Shown: positions 1-9,028, counted from the first letter of the stretch. The stretch: 16,752 nt of DNA from Alteromonadaceae bacterium (GCA_013393545.1 JABXHG010000136.1:1-16752); one strand, 5' to 3'. Notes: generated by a model from the sequence alone, not told the origin. Numbers and translations are program-made.

Positions 1-52
1 GTGCCTGTCGCCGGGACCGAAATGGGTTAGGGCCCTTTACGGGGTCTGCATT

Positions 53-409
53 TTAAAGGAACCGTACCAGGTTGCGTAGTTTGAACTGATAATCCCCTTC
101 TTCAGTTCCTGGACGGAACTTGACCTCTTTGACCTGCGTCTGCTTCTGCTTTTTCTTGGCAGCCGCCTTGGCCTTTTTCTCTTCGAAGATCTTCTTGCCG
201 TAGTCCATTATCTTACAGACGACCGGATCGGAATCCGTAACCTGAACCAGGTCAAGAGACGCTTCTTCAGCTTTTGCAAGCGCTTCCGCAATGGGAACAA
301 TCCCCACCTGCTCGCCTTCGGCGTCGATTAGGCGGACTTCAGTTGCGTCAATATTGTTATTGATGGGCGCTTTAGGTGTACGCCCACCCCGATTGGCTCG
401 CTGTTTGAT
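53..409 (-). CDS. infC: Translation initiation factor IF-3, 5' part, AUC start
   Basis: IF-3 binds the 30S subunit, keeps it apart from 50S and checks the initiator tRNA and start codon. The visible 118 codons hold the N-terminal domain (about residues 15-85, with APINNNI, EVRLID and KIMDYGK), the lysine-rich linker and the first strand of the C-terminal domain ([23 protein letters not shown]). The family is about 180 residues, so the last third is missing. No ATG, GTG or TTG start fits the conserved N-terminus. The best start is ATC at 409-407, eight bases after a GGAG at 421-418; the next acceptable start, GTG at 307, would delete 34 conserved residues. It follows the thrS stop by 14 bases, the standard thrS-infC arrangement. 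An in-frame TAA at 53-55 interrupts the frame, but IF3-like residues continue to base 1, so the gene is either broken here or misread at a contig end. Confidence 0.9.
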   Translation of the reverse strand: MKQRANRGGRTPKAPINNNIDATEVRLIDAEGEQVGIVPIAEALAKAEEASLDLVQVTDSDPVVCKIMDYGKKIFEEKKAKAAAKKKQKQTQVKEVKFRPGTEEGDYQFKLRNLVRFL

Positions 410-417
410 AGTCAGAT

Positions 418-421
418 CTCC
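418..421 (-). promoter_or_regulatory. infC ribosome binding site
   Basis: GGAG lies between the thrS stop codon (424-426) and the ATC at 409-407. The eight-base spacing favours ATC over the in-frame CTG at 415-413, which would be only two bases from the GGAG. Confidence 0.65.
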
Positions 422-423
422 GT

Positions 424-2337
424 TTAGTTTCTACCTTTGCGTTCGACGTCTTGCTTCAACAATTGCTCGAATTCGTCGACCGACATGGTTCCCAGGTCTT
501 CGCCCTTGCGCGTCCTTACGGCAACGGCGTTGTTTTCGATTTCTTTATCGCCAACAACGACCAGATACGGAACCTTGTTAAGAGTATGCTCGCGAATTTT
601 AAAGCCGATCTTCTCGTTTCTCAAGTCAGCATTAACCCGATATCCCACTGATTCGAGTTTTTCTGCCAGATTACGGCAATAATCGGCCTGGTTATCCGTG
701 ATATTCAGTACCGCCACTTGGGTCGGTGCCAGCCAGGTCGGGAACGCGCCTTCGTATTCTTCGATCAGAATACCGATAAAGCGCTCGAACGAACCCAGCA
801 CCGCCCGGTGCAGCATCACCGGTGTCTTACGCTCGGAGTGGTCGTCCACATACTGCGCACCCAGGCGACCCGGCATGGAAAAGTCTACCTGCACGGTACC
901 ACACTGCCATACACGGCCGATACAGTCCTTCAGGGAGAACTCGATTTTCGGGCCATAGAAGGCACCCTCGCCCGGCAGCAGCTCCCAGTCCACGCCTTCG
1001 CGGTTAAGCGCCTGCTCCAGTGCCGCTTCGGCCTTGTCCCAGACTTCATCCGAACCCACTCGTTTTTCCGGACGGGTGGACAGCTTGTACTGGATGTTAT
1101 TGAAACCGAAATCCGCGTAGATTTCGTGCAGCATGTTGATAAACGACGAAACCTCTTCCTGAATCGAGTCTTCTTCACAGAATATGTGGGCGTCGTCCTG
1201 GGTAAAGCCACGCACCCGCATCAGACCGTGCAAGGCACCGGACGCCTCATTACGGTGGCAGGAACCGAATTCCGCCAGCCGCAGGGGCAGATCCTTGTAG
1301 CTCTTCAGACCCTGATTGAAAACCTGTACGTGGCACGGGCAGTTCATGGGCTTGATGGCGTAATCGTGCTTCTCGGACTCGGTGGTAAACATGTCGTCCT
1401 TGAACTTGTCCCAATGCCCGGACTTTTCCCAGAGCGTGCGGGACACCACCTGCGGCGTCTTGATTTCCTGGTAGCCGTGCTTGCGCTGCTGAGCGCGCAT
1501 GTACTGCTCCACTTCCTGGTACAGCGACCAGCCATCCGTGTGCCAGAACACCATACCCGGCGCTTCTTCCTGCATGTGGAACAGCCCCAGCTTCTTGCCC
1601 ACCTTGCGGTGGTCACGCTTTTCGGCTTCTTCCAGGCGGTGCAGGTAGGCTTTCAGATCCTTCTTGTTACCCCAGGCGGTGCCGTAGATACGCTGCAGCT
1701 GTTCGTTGTTGTGGTCACCACGCCAGAAGGCGCCGGCCACTTTGGTCAGCTTGAAGGCCTTGAGTTTGCCGGTGCTGGGCACGTGCGGGCCACGACACAG
1801 ATCGATAAACTCGCCCTGCTTGTAGAACGACAGGTCTTCGTCACCCGGAATGTCCTGGATGATCTGGACCTTGTATTCCTCGCCCATGTCCTCGAACAGC
1901 TTGATCGCTTCGTCCCGGGACATGATCGAACGGGATACCGGCAGATCCTGCTTGGAAAGCTCGTTCATGCGCTTTTCAATGCGAGCCAGGTCCTCGTTAG
2001 TAAACGGACGCTCGTATTTGAAGTCGTAGTAGAAGCCGTTTTCAATCACCGGGCCAATGGTCACCTGGGCACCCGAAAACAACTCCTGGACCGCCATGGC
2101 CATCAAGTGGGCGGTCGAGTGACGGATGATATCCACACCCTCTTCATCACGATCGGTCACGATTGCCAAATCGGCATCGTTGTCGATCAGATAACTGGTA
2201 TCCACCAGTTTGCCATTCACCTTGCCGGCCAGAGAGGCCTTGGCCAGGCCGGCGCCGATATCGGCCGCCACATCGTGAACGGTGACGGGCTCGGAAAAAC
2301 TGCGATGGCTGCCATCGGGCAGAGTTACTACGGGCAT
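424..2337 (-). CDS. thrS: Threonyl-tRNA synthetase
   Basis: Class II synthetase that charges tRNA-Thr and hydrolyses mischarged seryl-tRNA-Thr in the cytoplasm. The 637 residues match the usual length (E. coli about 642). The order is: TGS domain (about 1-61); editing domain with HSTAH (H73, H77) and CRGPH (C181, H185); catalytic core from about 245 with KPMNC (zinc ligand C333), class II motif 2 HRNE (R362), DDAHIF (zinc ligand H384) and the [10 protein letters not shown] motif 3 region; C-terminal anticodon-binding domain from about 535 ([16 protein letters not shown] onward). The ATG at 2337 has a GAGGAG Shine-Dalgarno just upstream. infC follows after 14 bases. The leader carries an apparent tRNA-Thr-like translational operator, so autoregulation by ThrRS is likely. 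Confidence 0.98.
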   Translation of the reverse strand: MPVVTLPDGSHRSFSEPVTVHDVAADIGAGLAKASLAGKVNGKLVDTSYLIDNDADLAIVTDRDEEGVDIIRHSTAHLMAMAVQELFSGAQVTIGPVIENGFYYDFKYERPFTNEDLARIEKRMNELSKQDLPVSRSIMSRDEAIKLFEDMGEEYKVQIIQDIPGDEDLSFYKQGEFIDLCRGPHVPSTGKLKAFKLTKVAGAFWRGDHNNEQLQRIYGTAWGNKKDLKAYLHRLEEAEKRDHRKVGKKLGLFHMQEEAPGMVFWHTDGWSLYQEVEQYMRAQQRKHGYQEIKTPQVVSRTLWEKSGHWDKFKDDMFTTESEKHDYAIKPMNCPCHVQVFNQGLKSYKDLPLRLAEFGSCHRNEASGALHGLMRVRGFTQDDAHIFCEEDSIQEEVSSFINMLHEIYADFGFNNIQYKLSTRPEKRVGSDEVWDKAEAALEQALNREGVDWELLPGEGAFYGPKIEFSLKDCIGRVWQCGTVQVDFSMPGRLGAQYVDDHSERKTPVMLHRAVLGSFERFIGILIEEYEGAFPTWLAPTQVAVLNITDNQADYCRNLAEKLESVGYRVNADLRNEKIGFKIREHTLNKVPYLVVVGDKEIENNAVAVRTRKGEDLGTMSVDEFEQLLKQDVERKGRN

Positions 2338-2363
2338 GGATATCTCCTCGATGCTTCTCAGCG

Positions 2364-2384
2364 GTGATCTATACCAGAGATCAC
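2364..2384 (-). promoter_or_regulatory. thrS leader hairpin mimicking the tRNA-Thr anticodon arm
   Basis: In the minus-strand RNA, GUGAUCU and AGAUCAC form a perfect 7-bp stem around the 7-nt loop CUGGUAU. In anticodon-loop numbering this is C32, U33, then GGU at 34-36, the threonine anticodon, then A37. The hairpin ends 26 bases before the thrS AUG and just before the Shine-Dalgarno, matching domain 2 of the E. coli thrS operator, where ThrRS binds its own mRNA and blocks ribosome loading. The structure is read directly; the regulatory role is inferred by analogy. Confidence 0.75.
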
Positions 2385-2393
2385 TTGGTTAAT

Positions 2394-2418
2394 AGCGCTG
2401 CGACACAAACCGAGCGCC
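2394..2418 (-). promoter_or_regulatory. Second thrS leader stem-loop (domain 4-like)
   Basis: GGCGCU pairs with AGCGCU (five Watson-Crick pairs and one G-U) around a 13-nt loop. It is separated from the anticodon-mimic hairpin by nine unpaired bases at 2385-2393. In E. coli the ThrRS operator has this order: hairpin domain 4, single-stranded domain 3, anticodon-like domain 2, then domain 1 with the Shine-Dalgarno. Confidence 0.5.
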
Positions 2419-2430
2419 AGAGTGCCAGCG

Positions 2431-2458
2431 AGTCTAACAGAAAAAAGCCCGGCGGCAA
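2431..2458 (-). promoter_or_regulatory. Possible thrS promoter overlapping the upstream terminator
   Basis: On the minus strand TTGCCG (-35, 2458-2453), a 16-base spacer and TAGACT (-10, 2436-2431) each match four of six sigma70 consensus bases. A start near 2424 would place the domain 4-like hairpin at the very 5' end of the mRNA. The -35 and spacer lie inside the terminator of the TRAP operon. The match is weak. Confidence 0.35.
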
Positions 2459-2470
2459 GCCGGGCTTTTA
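2441..2470 (-). terminator. Intrinsic terminator of the TAXI-TRAP operon
   Basis: AAGCCCGGC and GCCGGGCTT form a 9-bp stem around a 5-nt loop. On the minus strand it is followed by a run of T (2446-2441). It lies about 20 bases beyond the stop codon of the TRAP permease. The plus-strand T run is shorter, so the main direction is minus. Confidence 0.9.
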
Positions 2471-2491
2471 CGGACGGGAACAGGGCCCGAA

Positions 2492-5092
2492 TCAGGCAGT
2501 TGCGGCTAGAGCATCCTGCCGCTTTTTACGCCGCAGCTGGCCAAAGGCCAACAGCACCAACAACACCAGCGCCGGAATAATCATGATTTCTTTCGGCGGC
2601 CGGTCTTTCTCTATCTGGACCTTGTCGAGGGTCCAGCCGAAACCGATACCGGCCTGCTCGGCAATACTGCCAAAGCTGACGAAATCCACCATCATCTGAT
2701 CGCCCATGGGCGACACTTCAAGCCCTGCTTGTGCCAGACGCTGCTGCGGTGTATCCGCCGCCGGTAGTGGCAGGCGCAGGTACTTCGAAGATTCGGTGCC
2801 ATCAATGGTCATGCCGGATGCCTGGATAATAATCGGCTGATCCGCCGGCACGTTCTCCACATGCTGGTAAATCTCGGTGGCCGGCCGGTCTTCGGTAGGC
2901 GGATAGACCATATCCCACCAGAACCCCGGCCGGAACAGGGTGAAGGTAATCAGTAACAGCAATACCGTTTCCCACCAGCGGGTTTTGGTGAACCAGTAGC
3001 CCTGGGTGGCCGCCGAGAAAACCAGCATGGCGATGACCGCACTGAAGATGGTTACCAGCAAGTCCACCCAGCCGGTCAGCCCAATCAGCAACAGCTGGGT
3101 GTTGAAGATGAACATGAACGGCAGAATCGCGGTGCGGATATCGTAGGTAAAGCCCTGCACACCGGTTCGGATCGGGTCCGCCCCGGAAATAGCTGCCGCC
3201 GCATAGGCGGCCAGCCCCACCGGTGGCGTGTCATCCGCCAGTATCCCGAAATAGAACACAAACAGATGCACGGCAATCAGCGGCACCAGAAGGCCGTTTT
3301 CCGCCCCCAGGGTCACGATGACCGGCGCCATCAGGGTCGACACCACAATGTAATTGGCGGTGGTGGGCAGCCCCAGGCCCAGGATCAGACTGATGATGGC
3401 GGTGAAGATCAGCATCAGCAGGATGTTGCCGCCAGAGATCACCTCCACGAACTGGGTCATGACCAGCCCGATGCCGGTCAGCGTGACTGTACCCACAACA
3501 ATGCCGGCGGTGGCGGTGGCCACGCCGATGCCCACCATGTTGCGGGCACCAGTCGCCAGCGAGTGGAAGAGGTCCGCAATACCACCGGTCAATTCACCGG
3601 CCAGGTGACCGTGTTTCAGGAAGAATGCCTTTAGTGGGCGCTGGGTAATCACGATAAAGATCATGAAGGCGGTGGCCCAGAATGCCGACAATTGAGGAGA
3701 AAAACGCTCAACCGTCAGACACCACACCAGCACCACCACCGGCAAAAGGAAGTACAACCCGGATTTGACGGTAGGGCCAACTTCCGGTAGTTCTCCCATT
3801 TCCTTTGACGGGTCATCTTCTTCCAGAGGCGGGAAAAGAGTGGCGTACCAGACCAACCCCACATATATGAGAACCAACAACGGCGCCAACACCCACATGG
3901 CGGCATCACCGAAGATCTGCTTGATCCAGCCGATGCCGCAATAAACGGCAAACGTAAGGACACTCAAACCAATCAACAGAACAACCCAGGTCAGCATCCG
4001 CTGGGCGAGTGTCGGCTTGTTCAGGCGTTCGATACCCTGCATATTCAGTTTGCAGGCTTCCAGATGAACGATATAAATCAAAGCCACGTAGGAAATCATC
4101 GCCGGCAGGATGGCGTGCTTGATCACCTCCAGGTAGGAAATGCCCACATACTCCACCATGAGAAACGCCGCAGCACCCATGATCGGTGGCGTCAGCTGAC
4201 CATTGGTGGAAGCGGCAACTTCCACTGCACCGGCCTTGGTGGCCGGAAAGCCTACGCGTTTCATCAGCGGAATGGTAAAGGTGCCCGTGGTCACCACATT
4301 GGCGATAGAAGAACCAGAGATCACGCCGCTGAGACCACTGGAAACCACCGCAGCCTTGGCCGGGCCGCCTCGCATATGGCCAAGCATGGAGTAGGCCATC
4401 TTGATGAAATAGTTACCTGCCCCGGCCCGCTCAAGCAGCGCACCGAACAACACAAACAGGAAGACAAAGCTGGTAGAGACCCCCAGGGCCACACCAAACA
4501 CGCCTTCGGTACCCAACCACTGATGCGAAGCCAGTTTGCTGAGACTCACACCCTTGTGGGAAATCACATCCGGCATATAAGGACCGGCCAGTGAATAGGT
4601 GATAAAGACCGCCGCGACAATGGTCAGTGGTAAACCCAAGGCACGACGGGTTGCTTCCAGCAGCAACGCCAAGCCACCCAATGCAACCCAGAGATCCTGA
4701 GTAATTGGCGCACCGGGGCGTGTTGCCAGCTGGTCATAGAAAACAAACAGATAAGACGCCGCAAACGCAGCCGCCAACGCCAGCACCCAGTCATAAACGG
4801 GCACTTTGGTACTGTGCTTCCCCTTGATCATGGGGAAGGCCGAATAGGCCAGAAAAACGGCAAACGCGAGATGGATGGAGCGCGCTTCCGTGGAATTGAA
4901 AATGCCGAAATTAAAAATAAACGGCAGAGGTGAGGCAATCCAGAGCTGGAACAGAGACCAGCACACCGGAACAATAAACAGCAAAACCGCCGAAGGTCCG
5001 GTCAGCGCCCTGCCTCCGGTTTCTGTCTGCAAAACCTGATCGACTTTCAGGGCATCAACGCTTTCCCGGGCATCGGGGTCTTTTTTTGGCAT
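2492..5092 (-). CDS. TRAP transporter permease, fused small and large subunits (TAXI type)
   Basis: Inner-membrane permease of a TAXI-TRAP transporter, a secondary uptake system driven by an ion gradient and fed by a periplasmic binding protein. At about 866 residues it is a fused DctQ-like plus DctM-like protein. N-terminal membrane segments lead into the DctM core, with a GLSGVISGSS signature near residue 256, STNGQLTPP near 296 and GLPTTANYIVV near 577. A soluble stretch from about 747 and one last membrane helix before a basic tail (LRRKKRQ) fit the DUF3394-type C-terminus of this family. The start is placed at ATG 5092 (MPKKDPDARES), with AGGA eight bases upstream; a longer frame from 5152 lacks such a site and adds a non-family leader. 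It follows its binding-protein gene by 76 bases. The substrate cannot be read from the sequence. Confidence 0.93.
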   Translation of the reverse strand: MPKKDPDARESVDALKVDQVLQTETGGRALTGPSAVLLFIVPVCWSLFQLWIASPLPFIFNFGIFNSTEARSIHLAFAVFLAYSAFPMIKGKHSTKVPVYDWVLALAAAFAASYLFVFYDQLATRPGAPITQDLWVALGGLALLLEATRRALGLPLTIVAAVFITYSLAGPYMPDVISHKGVSLSKLASHQWLGTEGVFGVALGVSTSFVFLFVLFGALLERAGAGNYFIKMAYSMLGHMRGGPAKAAVVSSGLSGVISGSSIANVVTTGTFTIPLMKRVGFPATKAGAVEVAASTNGQLTPPIMGAAAFLMVEYVGISYLEVIKHAILPAMISYVALIYIVHLEACKLNMQGIERLNKPTLAQRMLTWVVLLIGLSVLTFAVYCGIGWIKQIFGDAAMWVLAPLLVLIYVGLVWYATLFPPLEEDDPSKEMGELPEVGPTVKSGLYFLLPVVVLVWCLTVERFSPQLSAFWATAFMIFIVITQRPLKAFFLKHGHLAGELTGGIADLFHSLATGARNMVGIGVATATAGIVVGTVTLTGIGLVMTQFVEVISGGNILLMLIFTAIISLILGLGLPTTANYIVVSTLMAPVIVTLGAENGLLVPLIAVHLFVFYFGILADDTPPVGLAAYAAAAISGADPIRTGVQGFTYDIRTAILPFMFIFNTQLLLIGLTGWVDLLVTIFSAVIAMLVFSAATQGYWFTKTRWWETVLLLLITFTLFRPGFWWDMVYPPTEDRPATEIYQHVENVPADQPIIIQASGMTIDGTESSKYLRLPLPAADTPQQRLAQAGLEVSPMGDQMMVDFVSFGSIAEQAGIGFGWTLDKVQIEKDRPPKEIMIIPALVLLVLLAFGQLRRKKRQDALAATA

Positions 5093-5162
5093 AAAACGTT
5101 CCTGCGCAAGGACATTACCCGAATGAAGCCGACGGAATGGGCCAGGGCCCACCCGCCGGAGA

Positions 5163-5183
5163 GGCTGATCAGTCGATCAGGCC
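5163..5183 (-). other. Hairpin over the stop codon of the binding-protein gene
   Basis: CTGATC and GATCAG form a 6-bp stem around a 4-nt loop, with flanking GG and CC able to extend it across a one-base bulge. It spans the TGA of the TAXI gene and has no T run. Such intercistronic hairpins often protect the upstream binding-protein message from 3' decay; that role is inferred. Confidence 0.4.
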
Positions 5184-6152
5184 TGCTTCACGATAGTACT
5201 TCTCTGCGCCCGGGTGCAGAGGCGCACTCAGGGCATCGGAGACCATCTCTTCCTTTTCCAGAACGCTGAAAGCCGGATGCAGGCGTTTGAAGTTGTCGAA
5301 ATTTTCAAACACTGCTTTCACCACCTGATAAACCACTTCATCGGGCACATCGGTGGAGGACACGAAGGTGGCAGCCACACCGAAGGTGGTTACGTCTTCG
5401 TCAGAACCACGATACATGCCACCCGGAATCACAGCTTTACGGTAGTACGGGTTGTCGTCGATCAGCGTTTGGGTGGCTTCGTTATCAACGTTCACCAGTA
5501 CGCTGTCGCAAGAGGTGGTGGCTTCCTTGATGGCACCGGAGGGGTGGCCAACGGTGTAGAAGAAAGCATCGATGTTACCGTCACACAGGGCCTGGGACTG
5601 CTCCGCCGCCTTGATTTCGGCTGCCAGAGAGAACTTGTCCATGGTCCAGCCCATCTCGTCCATCAGCACTTCAGCGGTAGCCCGTTGACCGGAGCCCGGG
5701 TTACCCACGGACACCCGCTTGCCTTCCAGGTCTTCGAAGTTCTTGATGCCCGATTCCTTGCTGGCCACAACGGTAAACGGCTCCGGGTGCAGGGAGAAAA
5801 CCGCACGCAGGTCTTCGTTGGCGCCACCGTCCTCAAACTGACTAGTGCCGTTGTAGGCGTGGTACTGCCAGTCAGACTGGGCAACCGCCAGATCCAGTTC
5901 GCCCTGGCGAATGGCGTTCAGGTTGTACACCGAACCACCGGTGCTTTCGACCGAGCAGCGGATACCGTGGTCTTTACGATCCATGTTGACCAGGCGACAG
6001 ATCGCACCACCTGCCGGGTAGTAAACACCGGTAACACCGCCCGTACCGATGGTAACGAAGCGCTGCTCCTGAGCAGAAACCGTGGTAGAGGCAGCACCAA
6101 GGCTGACAGCCGCGGCAACGGCCAATACGGAGGATTTGAGTTTCATTGTCAT
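5169..6152 (-). CDS. TAXI-family TRAP transporter solute-binding protein
   Basis: Periplasmic ligand-binding subunit that delivers substrate to the fused permease encoded just downstream. A Sec signal peptide is evident: basic MTMKLK, a hydrophobic stretch and a VSA cleavage site after about residue 27. The mature part begins with the TAXI hallmark [19 protein letters not shown], followed by further family motifs ([47 protein letters not shown]). The length of 327 residues is normal. ATG 6152 is chosen because AAGGAAGAG lies at good spacing; an ATG two codons later is too far from it. TAXI proteins are known or suspected to bind glutamate, aromatic acids and other carboxylates; nothing here identifies the ligand. 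Confidence 0.94.
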   Translation of the reverse strand: MTMKLKSSVLAVAAAVSLGAASTTVSAQEQRFVTIGTGGVTGVYYPAGGAICRLVNMDRKDHGIRCSVESTGGSVYNLNAIRQGELDLAVAQSDWQYHAYNGTSQFEDGGANEDLRAVFSLHPEPFTVVASKESGIKNFEDLEGKRVSVGNPGSGQRATAEVLMDEMGWTMDKFSLAAEIKAAEQSQALCDGNIDAFFYTVGHPSGAIKEATTSCDSVLVNVDNEATQTLIDDNPYYRKAVIPGGMYRGSDEDVTTFGVAATFVSSTDVPDEVVYQVVKAVFENFDNFKRLHPAFSVLEKEEMVSDALSAPLHPGAEKYYREAGLID

Positions 6153-6306
6153 GTTGTGCTCTTCCTTATTATTGCTCGTTGTTTTGCATGCCCGGACGCA
6201 TCGCGGACAAACATCCGGTTCGCTTTAGAACATAGAACACTTCCAGCCATAAATAAAGCTGGCATTCACCCCCTAACCAGCTGACATGACAGCAAAAAGC
6301 AACACC

Positions 6307-6336
6307 GCCCCGCCATTCCGCAAAGAACGGCGGGGC
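6307..6336 (-). terminator. Probable terminator after pepN
   Basis: GCCCCGCC and GGCGGGGC form an 8-bp GC-rich stem extended inward by TTC/GAA, giving about 12 pairs and a small loop. It begins nine bases after the pepN stop. The T run on the minus strand (6298-6294) is about eight bases beyond the stem, so it is a less than ideal intrinsic terminator and may act mainly as a 3' end stabiliser. The rest of the 193-base gap between pepN and the TAXI gene shows no clear promoter. Confidence 0.6.
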
Positions 6337-6345
6337 AGGCCGGAC

Positions 6346-8988
6346 TCAGTCCGCCAGGCTCTTGTACACCACCTCATAAACATCTTTCGACAGCCCCTCT
6401 TTGTCACGGATGCTCTCCAGCGCCGCCTGCATCTGCCTGCCGTAGCCGGGGGCAAATTTCCTCCAGCGTGTCAGTGGCGTGACCAGGCGCGCCGCAATTT
6501 GCGGGTTGCTGTCATCCAGGCGACGCACCACGTCCGCCAGGAAGCCGTAACCACTGCCATCCGGGTTGTGGAAGGCAGGCAGATTCTGGCCGGCAAAGGC
6601 TCCCACCACCGAGCGCACCTTGTTGGGGTTCTTCCAGTCAAAGGCGCTATGCTCCAGCAAGTGGCGAATATGCGGCAACTGCCCCATCTTGAAGCTGGCT
6701 GCCTGCACGGAGAACCACATTTCGACCACTTGCGGGTCATTTTGGAAGCGCTCGTAGAAGGCATCAAGCGCCTCGGTGCGCTCCTTGTCAAAGCCGGAGT
6801 TCACCAGCGCCCGCAGGGCACCCAGGCGGTCTGTCATGTTATCGGCCTGCTCGAATTGCGCCTTGGCCAGGGCCAGAGCATCGGCATCGCCAATGTGCAA
6901 CAACCAGCCCAGAGCCGTGTTGCGCAGACTGCGAGCGGCAATGGCGGAAGGTGTCAGCTGATAATCGCCGGCCTGGTGATTGCGGTGGTAACAGGCCAGC
7001 AACTCTTCGCGCAGAGACACCGCCAGGTGCTGAAGCACCCGCTCACGGGCATGGTGAATCGCCGGCACATCGGCCTCTTCCGCCAACTCCACCAGATAAT
7101 TTTCCGAAGGCAGCTGCAACATCTTTGCCACCAGCGCCTGGTCCAGCGATGTGTCGTTCAGCAACGTGCGATAAGCATCCACCAGGCGCGAATCAATCTC
7201 CGTGCCGTCGTCCTCGCCCACCAGAGATTCGATCACATCGATGGCCAGCTTTTGGCCAGCATCCCAGCGGTTGAAGCCATCGGTGTCGTGGCTCATCAAA
7301 AACAGCAACTGTTCACGGCTGAAGGGGTAGCGCACACGAACCGGCGCGGAAAAATCCCTCAACAATGACGGTACGGGAGCTTCCTGAATGCCATGAAATT
7401 CGAAGGTCTGTTCCGCTTCGGTAATCTCCAGCACACGCTCGGTTGGTGCACTGAGCTCGTCCGGCGTCAGCGCCAGTGGCAGGGCCTGGCCACGGGTATC
7501 CAATAGCCCCATGGCAAAGGGAATATGCTGAGGCTTCTTGTTGCTCTGGCCCGGTGTATCCGGCAAATTCTGGCGGATAGTCAGGCGATAAACGCCCTGC
7601 TCCGCATCGTGCTCGTCCTCAACCGTAAGTACCGGCGTGCCGGCCTGTTCGTACCACAGGCGGAACTGCCCAAGATCACGGCCGGAGGCGTCTTCCATGG
7701 CTTTGACGAAGTCATCGGTGGTCACCGCCTGGCCGTCGTGGCGCTCGAAGTAAAGATCACTGCCTTTACGTAACAGCTCCGGCCCCAGCAGGTTATGAAT
7801 CATGCGCACCACTTCTTCCCCTTTTTCATAAATGGTCAGGGTGTAGAAGTTGGAGATTTCCATGTAGGACGCCGGGCGCACCGGATGCGCCATGGGGCCG
7901 GCATCCTCGGCAAACTGGGCGGTACGCAAAAGTGTGGCGTCTTCGATGCGCTTGACCGTGGGCGAGCCCACATCGGCGGAGAACTGGGCGTCACGGAACA
8001 CCGTGAAGCCCTCCTTCAGGCTCAGCTGGAACCAGTCCCGGCAGGTTACCCGGTTGCCGGACCAGTTATGGAAATACTCGTGGGCGACAATCGCCTCGAT
8101 GCGCTGGAAAGTGGCATCGGTAGCCGTGTCCTGGCTGGCCAGCACGCAGGAGGAGTTGACGATGTTCAGGCCCTTGTTTTCCATGGCGCCCATGTTGAAA
8201 TCATCCACGGCCACGATCATGAAAATATCCAGGTCGTACTCCCGGCCATAGACGTCTTCGTCCCAACGCATGGAGCGTTTCAGGGCATCCATGGCGAAGT
8301 CACACTTCTCGGCGTTGCGCGGCTCCACGTACATGCGCAGATCTATGTCACGACCCGAGCAGGTGGTGAAGCTGTCGCGTTTCTCCGTCAGATCCCCGGC
8401 CACCAGGGCAAACAGGTAAGCCGGCTTGGGGAACGGATCTTCCCAGGTGACGAAATGGCGACCGTCTTCCAGCTCGCCCTGCTCCACCGGATTGCCATTG
8501 GACAACAACACCGGGTAGCTCTGCTTGTCGGCTTCAATGCGGGTGCGGAACCGGGCCATAACGTCCGGGCGGTCCGGGTAATAGGTGATGCAGCGGAACC
8601 CTTCGGCCTCGCATTGGGTACAGAACATGCCCGAAGACTTGTACAGGCCTTCCAAGCGGGTATTGTTCTGTGGCTCGATCCAGGTGATCACTGCCAACTC
8701 AAACTGGCCGGGCACATCGGCAATCAACAGCTTGCCGTCAGCCTCTTCATACGCATCCGGGGCGAGCGTCTGGCCATCCAGGGCTACGGATTCCAGAGTC
8801 AGGCTGTCTCCATCCAGCTCCAGTCGCTGGCCCGGCGCCCGGGATTCGGGGTTGCGACGCACAGTGAGCGTACTGTGCACCCGTGCGCCGTCTTCAAACA
8901 ATTCGAAACGCAGGTCGATCTGGTCAACCAGATACGCCGGCACCTGGTACTCACTCAGATAGATGGTTTGGGGCTGATCGGTTCGCAT
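6346..8988 (-). CDS. pepN: Aminopeptidase N (M1 zinc metallopeptidase)
   Basis: Cytoplasmic broad-specificity aminopeptidase that trims N-terminal residues from peptides late in protein turnover. The 880-residue protein aligns along its length with E. coli PepN (870). It shows TQCEAEGFRCITYYPDRPDV at about 124-143, the substrate-binding GAMEN at 267-271, the zinc site HEYFH (H303, E304, H307) and the third ligand E326 in LSLKEG. The NFYTLTIYEKG segment carries the expected catalytic tyrosine, and the C-terminal helical domain ends with DVYEVVYKSLAD. The start is ATG 8988 (MRTDQPQTIY), preceded by GGAG at seven bases; the longer frame from 9057 would overlap the upstream gene and lacks family similarity. 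It lies 40 bases after the DUF2797 gene, probably in one transcript. Confidence 0.97.
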   Translation of the reverse strand: MRTDQPQTIYLSEYQVPAYLVDQIDLRFELFEDGARVHSTLTVRRNPESRAPGQRLELDGDSLTLESVALDGQTLAPDAYEEADGKLLIADVPGQFELAVITWIEPQNNTRLEGLYKSSGMFCTQCEAEGFRCITYYPDRPDVMARFRTRIEADKQSYPVLLSNGNPVEQGELEDGRHFVTWEDPFPKPAYLFALVAGDLTEKRDSFTTCSGRDIDLRMYVEPRNAEKCDFAMDALKRSMRWDEDVYGREYDLDIFMIVAVDDFNMGAMENKGLNIVNSSCVLASQDTATDATFQRIEAIVAHEYFHNWSGNRVTCRDWFQLSLKEGFTVFRDAQFSADVGSPTVKRIEDATLLRTAQFAEDAGPMAHPVRPASYMEISNFYTLTIYEKGEEVVRMIHNLLGPELLRKGSDLYFERHDGQAVTTDDFVKAMEDASGRDLGQFRLWYEQAGTPVLTVEDEHDAEQGVYRLTIRQNLPDTPGQSNKKPQHIPFAMGLLDTRGQALPLALTPDELSAPTERVLEITEAEQTFEFHGIQEAPVPSLLRDFSAPVRVRYPFSREQLLFLMSHDTDGFNRWDAGQKLAIDVIESLVGEDDGTEIDSRLVDAYRTLLNDTSLDQALVAKMLQLPSENYLVELAEEADVPAIHHARERVLQHLAVSLREELLACYHRNHQAGDYQLTPSAIAARSLRNTALGWLLHIGDADALALAKAQFEQADNMTDRLGALRALVNSGFDKERTEALDAFYERFQNDPQVVEMWFSVQAASFKMGQLPHIRHLLEHSAFDWKNPNKVRSVVGAFAGQNLPAFHNPDGSGYGFLADVVRRLDDSNPQIAARLVTPLTRWRKFAPGYGRQMQAALESIRDKEGLSKDVYEVVYKSLAD

Positions 8989-9028
8989 TGATTCTCTCCA
9001 GATTGCATTAGCCGGGGCTGGTGAACAG

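Noticed and set aside
718..2367. Long open frame of 549 codons on the plus strand
   Set aside because: It is the antisense shadow of thrS; its composition is atypical (rich in His, Gln, Val), it matches no family, and the minus frame is an unambiguous ThrRS. The same applies to the long plus frames at 5214-6284, 6286-7368, 7795-8991, 10306-11412, 13039-14334 and 14600-15775.
6153..6306. Sigma54-type (-24/-12) promoter for the TAXI-TRAP operon
   Set aside because: A GG-N10-GC spacing exists in this gap (GG ATGTTTGTCC GC), but flanking bases do not match the TGGCAC/TTGC consensus. No convincing sigma70 promoter was found either.
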